A stretch of 64,000 nt of DNA, taken from contig NZ_AQXW01000004.1 in assembly GCF_000376825.1 (NCBI RefSeq), forward strand, positions 1,984,001-2,048,000, read 5' to 3'. The first letter of the stretch is position 1. Each line of letters opens with the position of its first letter. Below the pieces are notes generated by a model, which was not told the origin of the DNA, ran no database searches, and worked only from the letters and a program-made list of their open reading frames with translations. A program made the position numbers and the translations under genes. Below, in pieces: positions 42,801-51,458 of the stretch. This DNA comes from Demetria terragena DSM 11295 (GTDB lineage: Bacteria > Actinomycetota > Actinomycetes > Actinomycetales > Dermatophilaceae).

Positions 42801-45434
42801 GAGGTGACGGTCGAAGGCCGCCCCTGTGCGGTCGCCGGATACACCCTCGACGTGCGGCCGACCTACCTGGTGAGCACGATCGGGCGCGTCGAAGAAATCG
42901 CGCCGGGCAGCGTGCTCGAGCGGGTGCTGGCAACCCAACTCGCCGAAACCCCAGAGGAACACGAGGCCGTCGTCGACCTCTATCTGTCCTGGGAGGGCGC
43001 CCCCACCTCGCAGCGCGAGATGTCCGAGGCGCTCGCCGCCCGGCTGGGCGATCTCGACCTCGGAAGCGAGGTGCGCCGCGTCGCGGTGGCAGTATGCCCG
43101 GCGGGCGCTGCCAATGACCGGTTGACCGATCACGGAGTTGGCTACTTCACGTTCCGACCCTCTGACGAAGGAACAGGCTTCGTCGAGGACGTCCTGGTCC
43201 GCGGATTGCACCCCATGGTGGCGCGCCGACTGGACCTGTGGCGGCTCACCGAGTTCTCCGTGACACGTCTGGAAGCTCCGGAAGACGTTCTGCTCTATCG
43301 CTGTTCGGCTCCGGACAATGATTCCGACCAGCGACTGGTCGCCATGGCGCAGGTCCGTCAGATTGCCGTCGTACGCGACGACGACGGTGAGATCGTCGGG
43401 CTGCCCCACGTCGAACGCGCGATCGCGAACTGCCTTGAAGGAATCCGCCGCGCCCGCACCCTCGATCCCAGTGGGTCGCGGCTGGACACCAATTACGTGT
43501 GGGTGCACATCTGGCCGACCATCGATGCCGACATCGAACAGCTCACGGCGTTGAAGGACCGCATCGCCCCGCTCACCTCGGGCGCCGGGGTGGAAGAACT
43601 TCTTGTCGGCGGTCGGATTGCCTTCGAGAACGGTGCCGAGATCCCACAGGTTGCCCGCTTCCGTTATCAGCCTGGTTCTGGTGTGGTCGTCAACCTTGAG
43701 GACCCACCGACCGAGCCGCTGAAGCCGCTGGATGACTACGCGCAGAAGGTGGTTCGTGCGCGTCGGCGCGGCGTGGTTTACCCCTACGAACTGCAGGAAA
43801 TGATCGCAGGCGCTGGTGGCACTGCGACCGAGTACGACCTGGACGACACTGGGCGACTTGTGCCGGTGAGCAGGCCATACGGCAACAACACCTCAGGGAT
43901 GATTGTCGGTGTCATTGAGACGCCGACCGATCGGTACCCCGAAGGCGTGAAACGCGTTCTGCTGTGCGGAGATCCGCTGCGAGCCTTGGGTGCGCTGGGT
44001 GAAGAAGAGTGCGCCCGCGTGAGTGCGGCAATTGATCTGGCCGAAGAACTCGACGTTCCAGTCGAGTGGTTTGCGATTTCAGCAGGTGCTCGCATCGCGA
44101 TGGACTCCGGAACCGAAAACATGGACGCGGTCGCTCGCGCCCTCAAGCGGATCGTGGAGTTCACCCAGGCCGGTGGCGAGATCAACATCGTCGTCGCTGG
44201 AATCAACGTCGGCGCGCAGCCCTACTGGAATGCCGAAGCCACGATGTTGATGCATACCAAGGGAATTCTGGTGATGACTCCGGACAGCGCCATGGTGCTG
44301 ACCGGGAAGCAGTCCCTCGACTTCTCCGGCGGCGTCTCGGCCGAGGACAACTACGGAATCGGTGGCTACGACCGGGTCATGGGCCCGAACGGTCAGGCGC
44401 AGTACTGGGCGCCCGACTTGGCCGGCGCGCTAGACGTGCTGCTCGCGCACTACGACCACACCTACATCGCGCCGGGCGAGAGCGGCCCACGTCGCGCGCC
44501 GACGAGCGACCCGCACGATCGGGACGTGCAGACCTACCCGCACGATCCGGCGGACTCGGGCTTTAGCACGGTCGGCGACATCTTCTCCAAGGCCACGAAC
44601 CCGGACCGCAAGAAGGCGTTCGACATTCGTACGGTCATGGCGGCACTCGCGGATCAGGACCACGCCACGCTGGAGCGTTGGGCGGGCATGGCCGATGCCG
44701 AGACCTCCGTGGTCCAAGACGCCCACCTCGGCGGAATCCCGATCACCCTGATCGGTATCGAGTCCAAACCCGTTCCACGCCAAGGCTTCCCGCCCACAGA
44801 TGGCCCGGATTCCTACACCGCTGGCACGTTGTTCCCGAGATCTTCTAAGAAGACCGCCAGGGCGATCAATGCGGCCAGTGGAAATCGGCCGGTCGTCGTG
44901 CTGGCGAACTTGTCCGGATTCGACGGTTCCCCAGACTCCCTGCGCAATCTGCAGTTGGAATACGGCGCCGAGATCGGCCGGTCCATCGTGAACTTCGAGG
45001 GTCCGATCGTTTTCTGTGTCATCTCGCGCTATCACGGCGGTGCGTTCGTGGTGTTCTCCAAGGCGCTCAATCCGAACATGACGGTGCTTGCAGTGGACGG
45101 CTCCTATGCCTCGGTGATCGGTGGCGCACCTGCAGCGGCAGTGGTTTTCACTCGCGACGTCGACAAGCGAACGGCCAAGGATGAGCGGGTGCGCTCGGTC
45201 GAGTCGCGACTGGGAGATGCCAGTGATGTGGAGCGGGCGGCGCTATCGCGTGAACTCGAGGAAACCCGCAAGGAGGTCCGCAGCGAAGTGTTGAGCGCGG
45301 TCGCCACCGAGTTCGACAGCATCCACAGCATCCACCGGGCGGTCGATGTCGGCTCGGTCGATGAGGTGATCTCGGGTGCCGAGTTGCGCCCCAAGATTAT
45401 TGCGGCGCTCGAACGCGGTCTCGGCCTGGCGTAG
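39885..45434 (+). CDS. Single-chain acyl-CoA carboxylase (BC-BCCP-CT fusion)
   Basis: A 1849-residue multifunctional enzyme that makes malonyl-CoA-type products. Domains: biotin carboxylase (about 1-450; KATAGGGGRGIRMV ATP-grasp loop, EVNTRLQVEHPITE), a linker, biotinyl domain (about 590-665; ESMKMET with Lys628), a large central region (about 690-1290) with helical text like eukaryotic acetyl-CoA carboxylase, and carboxyltransferase (about 1295-1849; SGMIVG, ISAGARIAMDSGTENMD, NIVVAGINVGAQPYWNAEATML, FSGGVSAEDNYG). Normal bacterial enzymes are split into subunits. The ORF is open upstream, but MFSRIAIVNRGESAMR is the natural start; GGAGG is 11 bases before it. Acyl-chain preference is not predictable. 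Confidence 0.9.
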   Translation: MFSRIAIVNRGESAMRLIHAVRDLNAAAGPGGHRIETVALHTEGERRAMFVREADHAYDLGPAANRPYLDYAVLERALVESGADAAWVGWGFVAEDPRFAELCGRLGVTFIGPSPEAMRKLGDKIGSKQIAEEVGVPVAPWSGGGVDTLEDAKAAAAHIGYPLMLKATAGGGGRGIRMVASDEDLTDAYERTRDEAERAFGSGVVFLERLVTGARHVEVQVIADGQGTAWAIGVRDCTVQRRNQKVIEESASPLLSPAQTDELKASAERLAIAVDYAGAGTVEFLYHPGEQFFAFLEVNTRLQVEHPITESTTDTDLVKLQIHVASGGRLEGDKPQEQGHAVEARLNAEDPDRDFAPSPGKITLLDLPSGPGIRVDTGVAEGDSIPADFDSMIAKIIAVGRDRDEALARLRRAMTETTVVIEGGATNKSFILDLLDQPEVVGGSDVAWADTGWIDRVRAEGRLVAHQHSGIALVAAGIEAYEAEEAVARTRLIETARGGRPQARHQSGQAVDLKLRGLSYKVTTSRIGPNRFRVVVDDGAAEHTVDAEVDRIDGYASRLTVGNRGHRLITAAHGPVQLVEVDGITHRVSRDEGGVVRAPAPALVVATPVPTGGEVAAGAPVLVLESMKMETVLPAPFAARVKELLVSTGSQVETGAPMVRLEPTGDAEEETVTDQPGIDLELPTGEAAGDLWSRAQRHRDHLSAMLLGYDVDPRDEGRALSGYLQAREQLHAQGESTVEAELGLLEVFADFAELSRNRPAGEDLHLENRVHSSREHFHTYLQSLDVDRGALPEAFRGKLARVLRHYGVTDLERTSDLEGAVYRVFLAQQRSAPEVKLVTALLEDWLTVAAPEAPLDALVRDTLDQLVTATQLRFPIVGNLARSVRFRWFDQPLVDAEREWVLGGVSDELAALDGTPAGPDRDARIDTLASIPEQIVGFLAERIQGSDLPTDEPMLAVLIKRHYREHALRHLREVTVEGRPCAVAGYTLDVRPTYLVSTIGRVEEIAPGSVLERVLATQLAETPEEHEAVVDLYLSWEGAPTSQREMSEALAARLGDLDLGSEVRRVAVAVCPAGAANDRLTDHGVGYFTFRPSDEGTGFVEDVLVRGLHPMVARRLDLWRLTEFSVTRLEAPEDVLLYRCSAPDNDSDQRLVAMAQVRQIAVVRDDDGEIVGLPHVERAIANCLEGIRRARTLDPSGSRLDTNYVWVHIWPTIDADIEQLTALKDRIAPLTSGAGVEELLVGGRIAFENGAEIPQVARFRYQPGSGVVVNLEDPPTEPLKPLDDYAQKVVRARRRGVVYPYELQEMIAGAGGTATEYDLDDTGRLVPVSRPYGNNTSGMIVGVIETPTDRYPEGVKRVLLCGDPLRALGALGEEECARVSAAIDLAEELDVPVEWFAISAGARIAMDSGTENMDAVARALKRIVEFTQAGGEINIVVAGINVGAQPYWNAEATMLMHTKGILVMTPDSAMVLTGKQSLDFSGGVSAEDNYGIGGYDRVMGPNGQAQYWAPDLAGALDVLLAHYDHTYIAPGESGPRRAPTSDPHDRDVQTYPHDPADSGFSTVGDIFSKATNPDRKKAFDIRTVMAALADQDHATLERWAGMADAETSVVQDAHLGGIPITLIGIESKPVPRQGFPPTDGPDSYTAGTLFPRSSKKTARAINAASGNRPVVVLANLSGFDGSPDSLRNLQLEYGAEIGRSIVNFEGPIVFCVISRYHGGAFVVFSKALNPNMTVLAVDGSYASVIGGAPAAAVVFTRDVDKRTAKDERVRSVESRLGDASDVERAALSRELEETRKEVRSEVLSAVATEFDSIHSIHRAVDVGSVDEVISGAELRPKIIAALERGLGLA

Positions 45435-45441
45435 CGAGGCC

Positions 45442-45936
45442 TCAGCCGTCCGCGGAGGTCAGGTCTAACAGGTAGTACGCGCTATGCGGGTCGGCCGTGT
45501 AGGTCCCAAATGGGGCACACGGTGTGAAGCCCGCGTTCTCGTACAGCGCTCGTGCAGGTGCGAAGAACTCGTCGCTGCCCGTTTCGAGGGAGATCCGCTG
45601 CACGCCACGGTTGCGGGCGTCGGCGACCAGGTGGGCAACCATCCGGCGCCCGAGTCCGCGACCGCGCAGGCCTGGGTCGGTGCGCATACTCTTGAGCTCC
45701 TCGTGGCCGGGTTCGATCGGTGCCAGGGCACCGACAGCCGCAACCTGGTCGGCGAATCGGGCTTCCCAGACACGGATGCCCTCGGCCCGCAGCTCCTCGA
45801 CCCCTAGCGAGTGCTGACTCTCCGGAGGGCTCGTCGGGATGAGGTCGGCATGGTGCGCTTCGAGGAAGGCCACGACGGCCGGGTCATTGAGGTCAGCGCG
45901 CTTGATGGCGAGCTCAGGAGCGGAGTTCTGTTGCAC
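45442..45936 (-). CDS. GNAT family N-acetyltransferase
   Basis: 164-residue acetyltransferase with LKSMRTDPGLRGRGLGRRMVAHLVADARNRGVQRISLETGSDEFFAPARALYENAGF, in which RGRGLG is the acetyl-CoA loop and the C-terminal Tyr lies in LYENAGF. It resembles the YafP/PaiA-like single-domain group; substrate unknown. The start is GTG at 45936, seven bases after TACGCT, which suggests leaderless translation. Convergent with the acyl-CoA carboxylase gene. Confidence 0.83.
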   Translation of the reverse strand: MQQNSAPELAIKRADLNDPAVVAFLEAHHADLIPTSPPESQHSLGVEELRAEGIRVWEARFADQVAAVGALAPIEPGHEELKSMRTDPGLRGRGLGRRMVAHLVADARNRGVQRISLETGSDEFFAPARALYENAGFTPCAPFGTYTADPHSAYYLLDLTSADG

Positions 45937-45943
45937 GCCCTCA

Positions 45944-45949
45944 AGCGTA
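45944..45949 (-). promoter_or_regulatory. Candidate -10 of leaderless acetyltransferase mRNA
   Basis: TACGCT on the minus strand, seven bases before the GTG start at 45936. It lies in the 24-base gap after the phosphatase gene. Confidence 0.45.
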
Positions 45950-45960
45950 ATCAGGCGTGC

Positions 45961-47529
45961 TCAGACCTGCTGCGGCCCGGGAACCCCATCTTCGACGCGG
46001 AAGCTCTTCACCGTGCGCACCGAGGAGATCCGCGACGCGACCGAATCGACCATCTTCAGGTCTACGCGAAGTTCGTGGGGACGCACGGTCGCCACCTGGT
46101 AGCCGCGCTGGTCGCCGTCGAAGTACTTGATGTGCGGGTTGTGTTTGATCATCGGGCCGTAGTAGGGACCGTAGACTTCCTTGTCGCCGTTAGACGAGAT
46201 TGACGTACTCACGAATTCACTTGCAACCACGGGTGATTCGGGCTTATCGAAGTCGGCGTGAATGTCGTTGACGAAGGTGGAGTGCCAGTCGCCGGTGAAG
46301 GTCACCGGGTTGCGGGTGCCCGCCCGCTTCCACGCCTTCAGCAGCCGCTGCCGTGCCGCCGGATAGCCGTCCCAAGCGTCATTCCAGAGCAGATCACCTT
46401 CGGCTCCGTCGTGGTCGAGCCGGCCGAGCATCACGTTGGAGCCCAACAGATTCCAGCGGGCATGAGAGCGCCGGAAGCCGCGATAGAGCCAGCGCTCCTG
46501 TTCGGCGCCGAGCATCGAGATGTCCGGGTCGTAGGCGGCCTTGCACGCCTGCGCCTCGCCCCAACCGCAGGGCGGGACGTCGCGATACTGCCTGCCATCG
46601 ATCAGGTCGAACTGCGCCAAGCGCCCCCAGCTCGCCCGCCGATAGATCTTTGGCGAGGCGAAGCCGCGACTTGCCCTGAGACGAACCGGTTGGTGCTCGT
46701 ACCACGCCTGGTAGGCCGCTAGCCGCAGCGCGGTGATGTCACCGCTGCCGTACTGCGAGCTATTGCCGGCGTAGTCGTTGACCACCTCGTGGTCATCCCA
46801 GGTGACCATCCATGGGTGCGCATGGTGTGCCGCCTGCAAGTCGGGATCGGTTTTGTACCAGGCGTATTGCTGCCGCCAACGGGTCAGGTCCTCCGGCGCG
46901 GTCTGCAACACCTCTGGTACCGGCGTCTTGCGATAACCGCCGTCGGCCGGGATACCGCCCTCATAGACGTAGTCGCCCAGGTGCACCAGCAAGTCGAGGT
47001 CCTCGGCCGCGAGGTGCCCAAGCACGGGGTAGTAGCCGTCCTGCCAGTTTTGGCACGAGGTGAAGCCCAGACGCAGTCGACCGACTCCCTGGTGTGCCGT
47101 GGGGGTGGTCCGGGTGCGCCCGACCGGCGAGACGGTGGAGCCGTAGCGAAAGCGGTACCAATACTCGCGATTCGGCTTCAGTCCCCGCGCGTCGACGTGC
47201 ACCGAGTGAGCGAGTTTTGCCGTGGCGCGGGCCCGGCCCGAGCGGACGACCTTGCGGAAGCGTTCGTCGCGAGCAACCTGCCACTCGACGGTGACGTCTC
47301 GACTTGGCATACCGCCGTCGACCGCGAGCAGGTCTGGAGCCAACCGGGTCCACAAGATGACGGCATCCTCGGTGGGGTCCCCACTGGCCACCCCGAGGGT
47401 GAAGGGGTTACGGCCCCCACGGAGGCGTGGAGTCGCACCGGCCTCGTGCATCGGAAGCCCACTCAGCGCAGCGGTGGTGGCGAGCGCGCCGAGCCCGGTC
47501 AGGACGTGGCGACGTTGGGGGGCAGACAT
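45961..47529 (-). CDS. phoD: PhoD-type alkaline phosphatase/phosphodiesterase
   Basis: Tat-exported, calcium- and iron-dependent enzyme releasing phosphate from phosphoesters or teichoic acid outside the cell; 522 residues. The signal has APQRRHVLTGLGA at 3-15 and cleavage near AGAT (about 31). The N-terminal PhoD_N beta domain (about 40-145) starts NPFTLGVASGDPTEDAVILWTRL. Catalytic text is FTSCQNW (iron Cys), HLGDYVYE, WDDHEVVNDYAG and FTGDWHSTFVND. ATG at 47529 follows GGAG-type sequence. No PHO box was found by eye; divergent from the carboxylesterase gene. Confidence 0.92.
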   Translation of the reverse strand: MSAPQRRHVLTGLGALATTAALSGLPMHEAGATPRLRGGRNPFTLGVASGDPTEDAVILWTRLAPDLLAVDGGMPSRDVTVEWQVARDERFRKVVRSGRARATAKLAHSVHVDARGLKPNREYWYRFRYGSTVSPVGRTRTTPTAHQGVGRLRLGFTSCQNWQDGYYPVLGHLAAEDLDLLVHLGDYVYEGGIPADGGYRKTPVPEVLQTAPEDLTRWRQQYAWYKTDPDLQAAHHAHPWMVTWDDHEVVNDYAGNSSQYGSGDITALRLAAYQAWYEHQPVRLRASRGFASPKIYRRASWGRLAQFDLIDGRQYRDVPPCGWGEAQACKAAYDPDISMLGAEQERWLYRGFRRSHARWNLLGSNVMLGRLDHDGAEGDLLWNDAWDGYPAARQRLLKAWKRAGTRNPVTFTGDWHSTFVNDIHADFDKPESPVVASEFVSTSISSNGDKEVYGPYYGPMIKHNPHIKYFDGDQRGYQVATVRPHELRVDLKMVDSVASRISSVRTVKSFRVEDGVPGPQQV

Positions 47530-47599
47530 GAGGGGCTCCTAGCAGGGGGCAGACATGCGGGGTGGTCGAAGCCTATGGAGATGAGGTGACCACAGGGTC

Positions 47600-47605
47600 T
47601 ACGGT
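47600..47605 (+). promoter_or_regulatory. Candidate -10 of leaderless carboxylesterase mRNA
   Basis: TACGGT followed by six bases and ATG at 47612, no ribosome binding site. Confidence 0.45.
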
Positions 47606-47611
47606 CGGCAA

Positions 47612-49105
47612 ATGGATCCTGTCGTCTCGACAAGCAGCGGCCAGACGCGTGGCGTAGCCGTCTCCCATGGCTACGCCTATCTCGGTATTCCCTACGCGGC
47701 GCCGCCCGTCGGCCCCGGACGCTATGCCGCGCCCGAGCGGCCGCAGCCCTGGGACGGTGTTCGTCTCGCGGACACCCTGAGCTCGACGCCGACCCAACTG
47801 CCCTACCCGGAGCCCTTCAGCGGGCTGTTGCCCAACCCGACCATTCCCGGCGACGACTATCTCACCGTCAACGTCTGGACCCCGGACCCCAGCCGCGATG
47901 CCCAACTTCCGGTCATGGTGTGGATCCCTGGTGGAGCATTCGTCCGCGGTAGCAACGCCATTGACGTGTACGACGGGACGAACTTCGCGCGCGACGGAGT
48001 GGTGCTCGTCAGCGTGAACTACCGCCTTGGCGCACCAGGATTCGCCGTCCTCCCGGACGCGCCGCACAACCGCGGCTTGCGGGATCAGATCCAGGCCCTG
48101 GAATGGGTGAGGGACAACATCGCGGCGTTCGGCGGCGACCCAGAGCAGGTCACGATCTTCGGTGAATCCGCGGGCGGCATGAGCGTCATGACCCTGGTCA
48201 CCTCGCCCGCTGCGCGCGGCCTGTTCCGACGGGCAGTGGTGCAGAGCGGTTCGGGTCGAGTTGCGGGCGAGCAACGAGATCTCGCCTTGCCCACCGCCAA
48301 CTTCGCCGAGCGGTTAGGGGTTTCGGCCACCGCCGCCGAGCTCGGCGCGATCGGCCCCGAGGCGACGGTCGCCGCGCAGTTCCAGACGATTGACGCGATG
48401 CGGGGCGGCGCGGACCCGGCAGTCTGGGGTGCGACGACGGTGACCCGAGGCGGTGGGTTGATGCCGTTCTTCCCCGTGCTGGACGAGGAGATCGTTCCGC
48501 AGATCCCCGAGGACGCCCTGGCAGCAGGCGTGGGCCGTGACATTGATCTTCTGATCGGTACGACCGCTGATGAGTTCCGCTTTTTTGTGGTCCCACCGGG
48601 CTTGGCGGCCATGATCACCCCGGAGGTCCTCGCCGGAATGGCGGCGAAGCAGGGTTGGTCCGATGAGCTGGTGCAGACGTACACCGCCAACCGACCTGGC
48701 GCGACGGCTGGCGATGTGTACTGCGCGATGGTCACCGATAGCTACTTCACGGCACCCTCGCGCCGCGCCGCAGAGAAGCACACTGGTCGCACCTATGCCT
48801 ATGAATTCGCTTGGCCCAGCGAGCATCTGGACCTGCGCTCGGCGCACGCGTTGGAGATCGGTTTCGTGTTCGACACGTTGGATCAACCGGGTGCTTCCAT
48901 GCTGACCGGCGGAGTCCGGGGGCCGCAGGATCTGGCCGACAGCATGCACCGTTCTTGGGTGGCCTTCGCTCAGGACGGCGATCCGGGATGGGCGCCGTAT
49001 GAGTCGGCCGACCGGGCCGTTCAGGTCTTCAATCACCCCAGCAGTGGCACCGGGCATGACCCGCGAGCTGACGAGCTCGCCTTGTGGGTGCAGCGGCGAA
49101 AGTAG
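47612..49105 (+). CDS. Carboxylesterase type B
   Basis: 497-residue alpha/beta hydrolase of the cholinesterase/para-nitrobenzyl esterase family, hydrolysing carboxyl esters. Nucleophile Ser186 is in FGESAGGM; the oxyanion hole is WIPGGAFVRG; the acidic residue lies in the region around GTTADEFRFF and the catalytic His near the C-terminus (SEHLDLRSAHALEIGFVF). No signal peptide, so cytoplasmic. Divergent from phoD. Confidence 0.88.
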   Translation: MDPVVSTSSGQTRGVAVSHGYAYLGIPYAAPPVGPGRYAAPERPQPWDGVRLADTLSSTPTQLPYPEPFSGLLPNPTIPGDDYLTVNVWTPDPSRDAQLPVMVWIPGGAFVRGSNAIDVYDGTNFARDGVVLVSVNYRLGAPGFAVLPDAPHNRGLRDQIQALEWVRDNIAAFGGDPEQVTIFGESAGGMSVMTLVTSPAARGLFRRAVVQSGSGRVAGEQRDLALPTANFAERLGVSATAAELGAIGPEATVAAQFQTIDAMRGGADPAVWGATTVTRGGGLMPFFPVLDEEIVPQIPEDALAAGVGRDIDLLIGTTADEFRFFVVPPGLAAMITPEVLAGMAAKQGWSDELVQTYTANRPGATAGDVYCAMVTDSYFTAPSRRAAEKHTGRTYAYEFAWPSEHLDLRSAHALEIGFVFDTLDQPGASMLTGGVRGPQDLADSMHRSWVAFAQDGDPGWAPYESADRAVQVFNHPSSGTGHDPRADELALWVQRRK

Positions 49106-49134
49106 CCAGGCACGCGAGCGATTGCGCTTTCTCT

Positions 49135-49163
49135 GAGACAGGAGCCACGCCGCCGTCTACGGT
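49135..49163 (+). promoter_or_regulatory. Promoter of the ABC-2 exporter operon, leaderless
   Basis: GAGACA (49135-49140), 17 bp, TACGGT (49158-49163), then seven bases to the ATG at 49171. No ribosome binding site. Confidence 0.55.
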
Positions 49164-49170
49164 GTCTCAC

Positions 49171-50073
49171 ATGGAGCATGTGATCGCAGCTCGGGGGATC
49201 AGCAAGCGGTACGGCGACCTCACCGCCCTGAACTCAGTGGACTTGACCGTTGAGCACGGCATGTTCTTTGGCATTCTGGGCCCCAACGGTGCGGGTAAAA
49301 CCACGCTGCTCGAGTGCATTGAGGGCATCCGCGAACCGGATGAGGGTTCCGCGACCCTGTTTGGGGAGCCGGTATGGCCGCGCAACACCAAACTCCTGCC
49401 GCGCATTGGGGTTCAGTTGCAGGCATCCGCCTTCTTTGAGCGGTTGAGCGTCGAGGAGCAGTTGAGCGTCTTCGCCGACATCTATGGGGTTAACTCCAAA
49501 CGCTGTGACCAGATGATCGAGCAGGTGGGGTTGGAAGAAAAGCGCAAAGTGCGTACCGAAGATCTCTCCGGGGGCCAGCGCCAGCGCTTGTCGATTGCGT
49601 GTGCCTTAGTGCACGACCCGGAGATTGTTTTTCTCGATGAGCCCACTGCGGCACTCGACCCGCAGGCGCGGCGCAACCTGTGGGATGTGTTGCGTGGGAT
49701 CAACGACGAGGGCCGCACCGTTATCCTCACCACCCACTACATGGATGAGGCGGAGATCCTCTGCGACCGGGTGGCCATCATCGACAGCGGCGAGATTCTC
49801 ACTGAGGACACACCGCGCGGCCTCATCAATAGCCTGGGCAAGGCGCAACGCATCCTGGTGGAAGCCGGTGCCATCGACCTGGCCGAGGCGGCCGAACTCC
49901 CGGCTGTCGACGCGGCCACGGTCGACAACGGCACCCTGGCCCTCACGACCCACGACCCAGCACCAGTCCTCACGGCATTAGCCCAGCGCGACGCACTGAG
50001 CGGACTCCAGGTGACGAGCGCGACGCTCGAAGATGTGTTCCTTGAACTGACGGGGCGGGAGTACCGGGCATGA
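49171..50073 (+). CDS. ABC-2 exporter ATPase
   Basis: ATP-binding subunit (300 residues) of a drug- or antibiotic-type exporter, DrrA-like. Walker A GPNGAGKTT (37-45), Q-loop QLQASAFF, signature LSGGQRQR, Walker B IVFLDEPTAALD, H-loop LTTHYMDEAE, then a C-terminal ~90-residue domain ending TSATLEDVFLELTGREYRA, as in DrrA-type proteins. The frame is open upstream to 49084 but MEHVIAARGIS is the natural start seven bases after the -10. It overlaps the permease by four bases. Confidence 0.9.
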   Translation: MEHVIAARGISKRYGDLTALNSVDLTVEHGMFFGILGPNGAGKTTLLECIEGIREPDEGSATLFGEPVWPRNTKLLPRIGVQLQASAFFERLSVEEQLSVFADIYGVNSKRCDQMIEQVGLEEKRKVRTEDLSGGQRQRLSIACALVHDPEIVFLDEPTAALDPQARRNLWDVLRGINDEGRTVILTTHYMDEAEILCDRVAIIDSGEILTEDTPRGLINSLGKAQRILVEAGAIDLAEAAELPAVDAATVDNGTLALTTHDPAPVLTALAQRDALSGLQVTSATLEDVFLELTGREYRA

Positions 50074-51137
50074 AGGATTTCAAGGCACTAGCGCGAGCTC
50101 AATGGAAAGGGTTCTGGCGAGATAAGCAGAACTGGTTCTGGTTGTTGGCCTTCCCGCTGATGTTCCTGTTCCTGTTCGGTTTTCTCTTCAAGGACGCGGG
50201 CGCCAGCAAGAGTGAGATCGCCGTGGTCGGCGATGTGGGTTTTGTTCAAGAGATGCCCGCCGATGCGAAGAAACAGTTCAATGAACTGTTTGACACCACC
50301 TCATATAAGGATCGCGATGCCGCGCTAGAGGCGGTGCGCAAAGGCGACCTCGATGGCGCGGTAGAAGGCAAAGGGCGCACTCTGGTCCTGCACTACTCGG
50401 GCGCCGATCAGGTGGTGGCAGCGCAGGTTCAAGGAACCTTCCAGGGGTTCGTTCAGAGCGCGAACATTGCCGTCTCGGGCAGGCCACCTACCTTCACTTT
50501 GAAGCCAACTCAGGTCGAAGATGAGGCGTTGAAGCCGATCCAGTTCCTGGCGCCCGGGCTCCTGGGCTGGGCGGTCGCGATGGGTGCGACGTTCAACATT
50601 GCGATGCCGATGGTGACGTGGCGTACGAACCAGTTGTTGCGCCGATTGAGGTTGTCGCCGGTGCGTATCGGGTCGCTGATCTCGTCGCGGATGCTGGTTT
50701 CCTTCACGGTGGCGATGCTGCAGACGGCGATCTTCCTGATCCTTGGGGTCACCGTCTTCGGCCTGCAATTGTCCGGTATGTGGTGGTTGGCGTTGCCATT
50801 GATCCTTTTGGGGACCCTGGCGTTCATGGCGGTAGGCATGCTGATTGGCGCGGTGTCCAAGACCGTTGACGCGGCATCTGGTCTGGCCAATGTGGTGCTG
50901 TTGCCGATGGCGTTCCTGTCGGGGTCCTTCATTCCGCTCGATCAGGCGCCCGACTGGTTGTCGACCGTGTCCAAGGTGCTTCCGCTGGGACAACTCAATG
51001 ATGGAATGCTGGATGTCATGGTGCGCGGCGAAGGTCCCTCGGCACTCGTGGTTCCGGCGTTGACACTCCTTGGCTTCACGGCGGTCTTTGGATTGATCGC
51101 GGCCAAACTCTTCAGATGGGATGACAAGCAGGCATGA
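50070..51137 (+). CDS. ABC-2 type exporter permease
   Basis: 355-residue membrane partner of the preceding ATPase. One N-terminal helix (about 22-42) is followed by a ~150-residue extracytoplasmic domain and then five to six helices from residue ~165 on, the YhgE/DrrB-like pattern with GSFIPLDQAPDWLSTVSKVLPLGQLNDGM near the end. The substrate is unknown. Coupled to both neighbours by ATGA overlaps. Confidence 0.88.
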   Translation: MKDFKALARAQWKGFWRDKQNWFWLLAFPLMFLFLFGFLFKDAGASKSEIAVVGDVGFVQEMPADAKKQFNELFDTTSYKDRDAALEAVRKGDLDGAVEGKGRTLVLHYSGADQVVAAQVQGTFQGFVQSANIAVSGRPPTFTLKPTQVEDEALKPIQFLAPGLLGWAVAMGATFNIAMPMVTWRTNQLLRRLRLSPVRIGSLISSRMLVSFTVAMLQTAIFLILGVTVFGLQLSGMWWLALPLILLGTLAFMAVGMLIGAVSKTVDAASGLANVVLLPMAFLSGSFIPLDQAPDWLSTVSKVLPLGQLNDGMLDVMVRGEGPSALVVPALTLLGFTAVFGLIAAKLFRWDDKQA

Positions 51138-51442
51138 GCACCACAGTCCGGGGCCTTCCCGAGCATCAGCGGTATGAGATCGAGGTGGACGGCGAGCGTG
51201 TTGGCTTGCTGAGCTACCGCCGCGATGGCGAGCGAATCACGATGCACCACACCGAAGTTGATCCTGCCTTCAGTGGACAGGGCCTTGCGCTTGAGTTGGT
51301 GCAGTTCGCCCTCAACGAAGCGCTCACTGAGGGCACGTCGGTGTTGCCGACATGCACCTATGTCGCTAAGACCATCCGCGAGGACCCCGACCGCTACTTA
51401 GAGCTCGTTCCCGAGGGTGAGCGGCACCGCTTCGATCTCTAG
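51134..51442 (+). CDS. Small GNAT-fold protein (YjdJ-like)
   Basis: 102-residue minimal acetyltransferase of the YjdJ/GCN5-related group: VGLLSYRRDGERITMHHTEVDPAFSGQGLALELVQFALNEA, with SGQGLA as the acetyl-CoA loop and LPTCTYVAKTIREDP at the end with the cysteine typical of this subgroup. It overlaps the exporter permease gene by four bases, so it is made with the transporter; modification of the exported compound is possible but unproven. Confidence 0.82.
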   Translation: MSTTVRGLPEHQRYEIEVDGERVGLLSYRRDGERITMHHTEVDPAFSGQGLALELVQFALNEALTEGTSVLPTCTYVAKTIREDPDRYLELVPEGERHRFDL

Positions 51443-51458
51443 ATCCACCGGCTCCACA

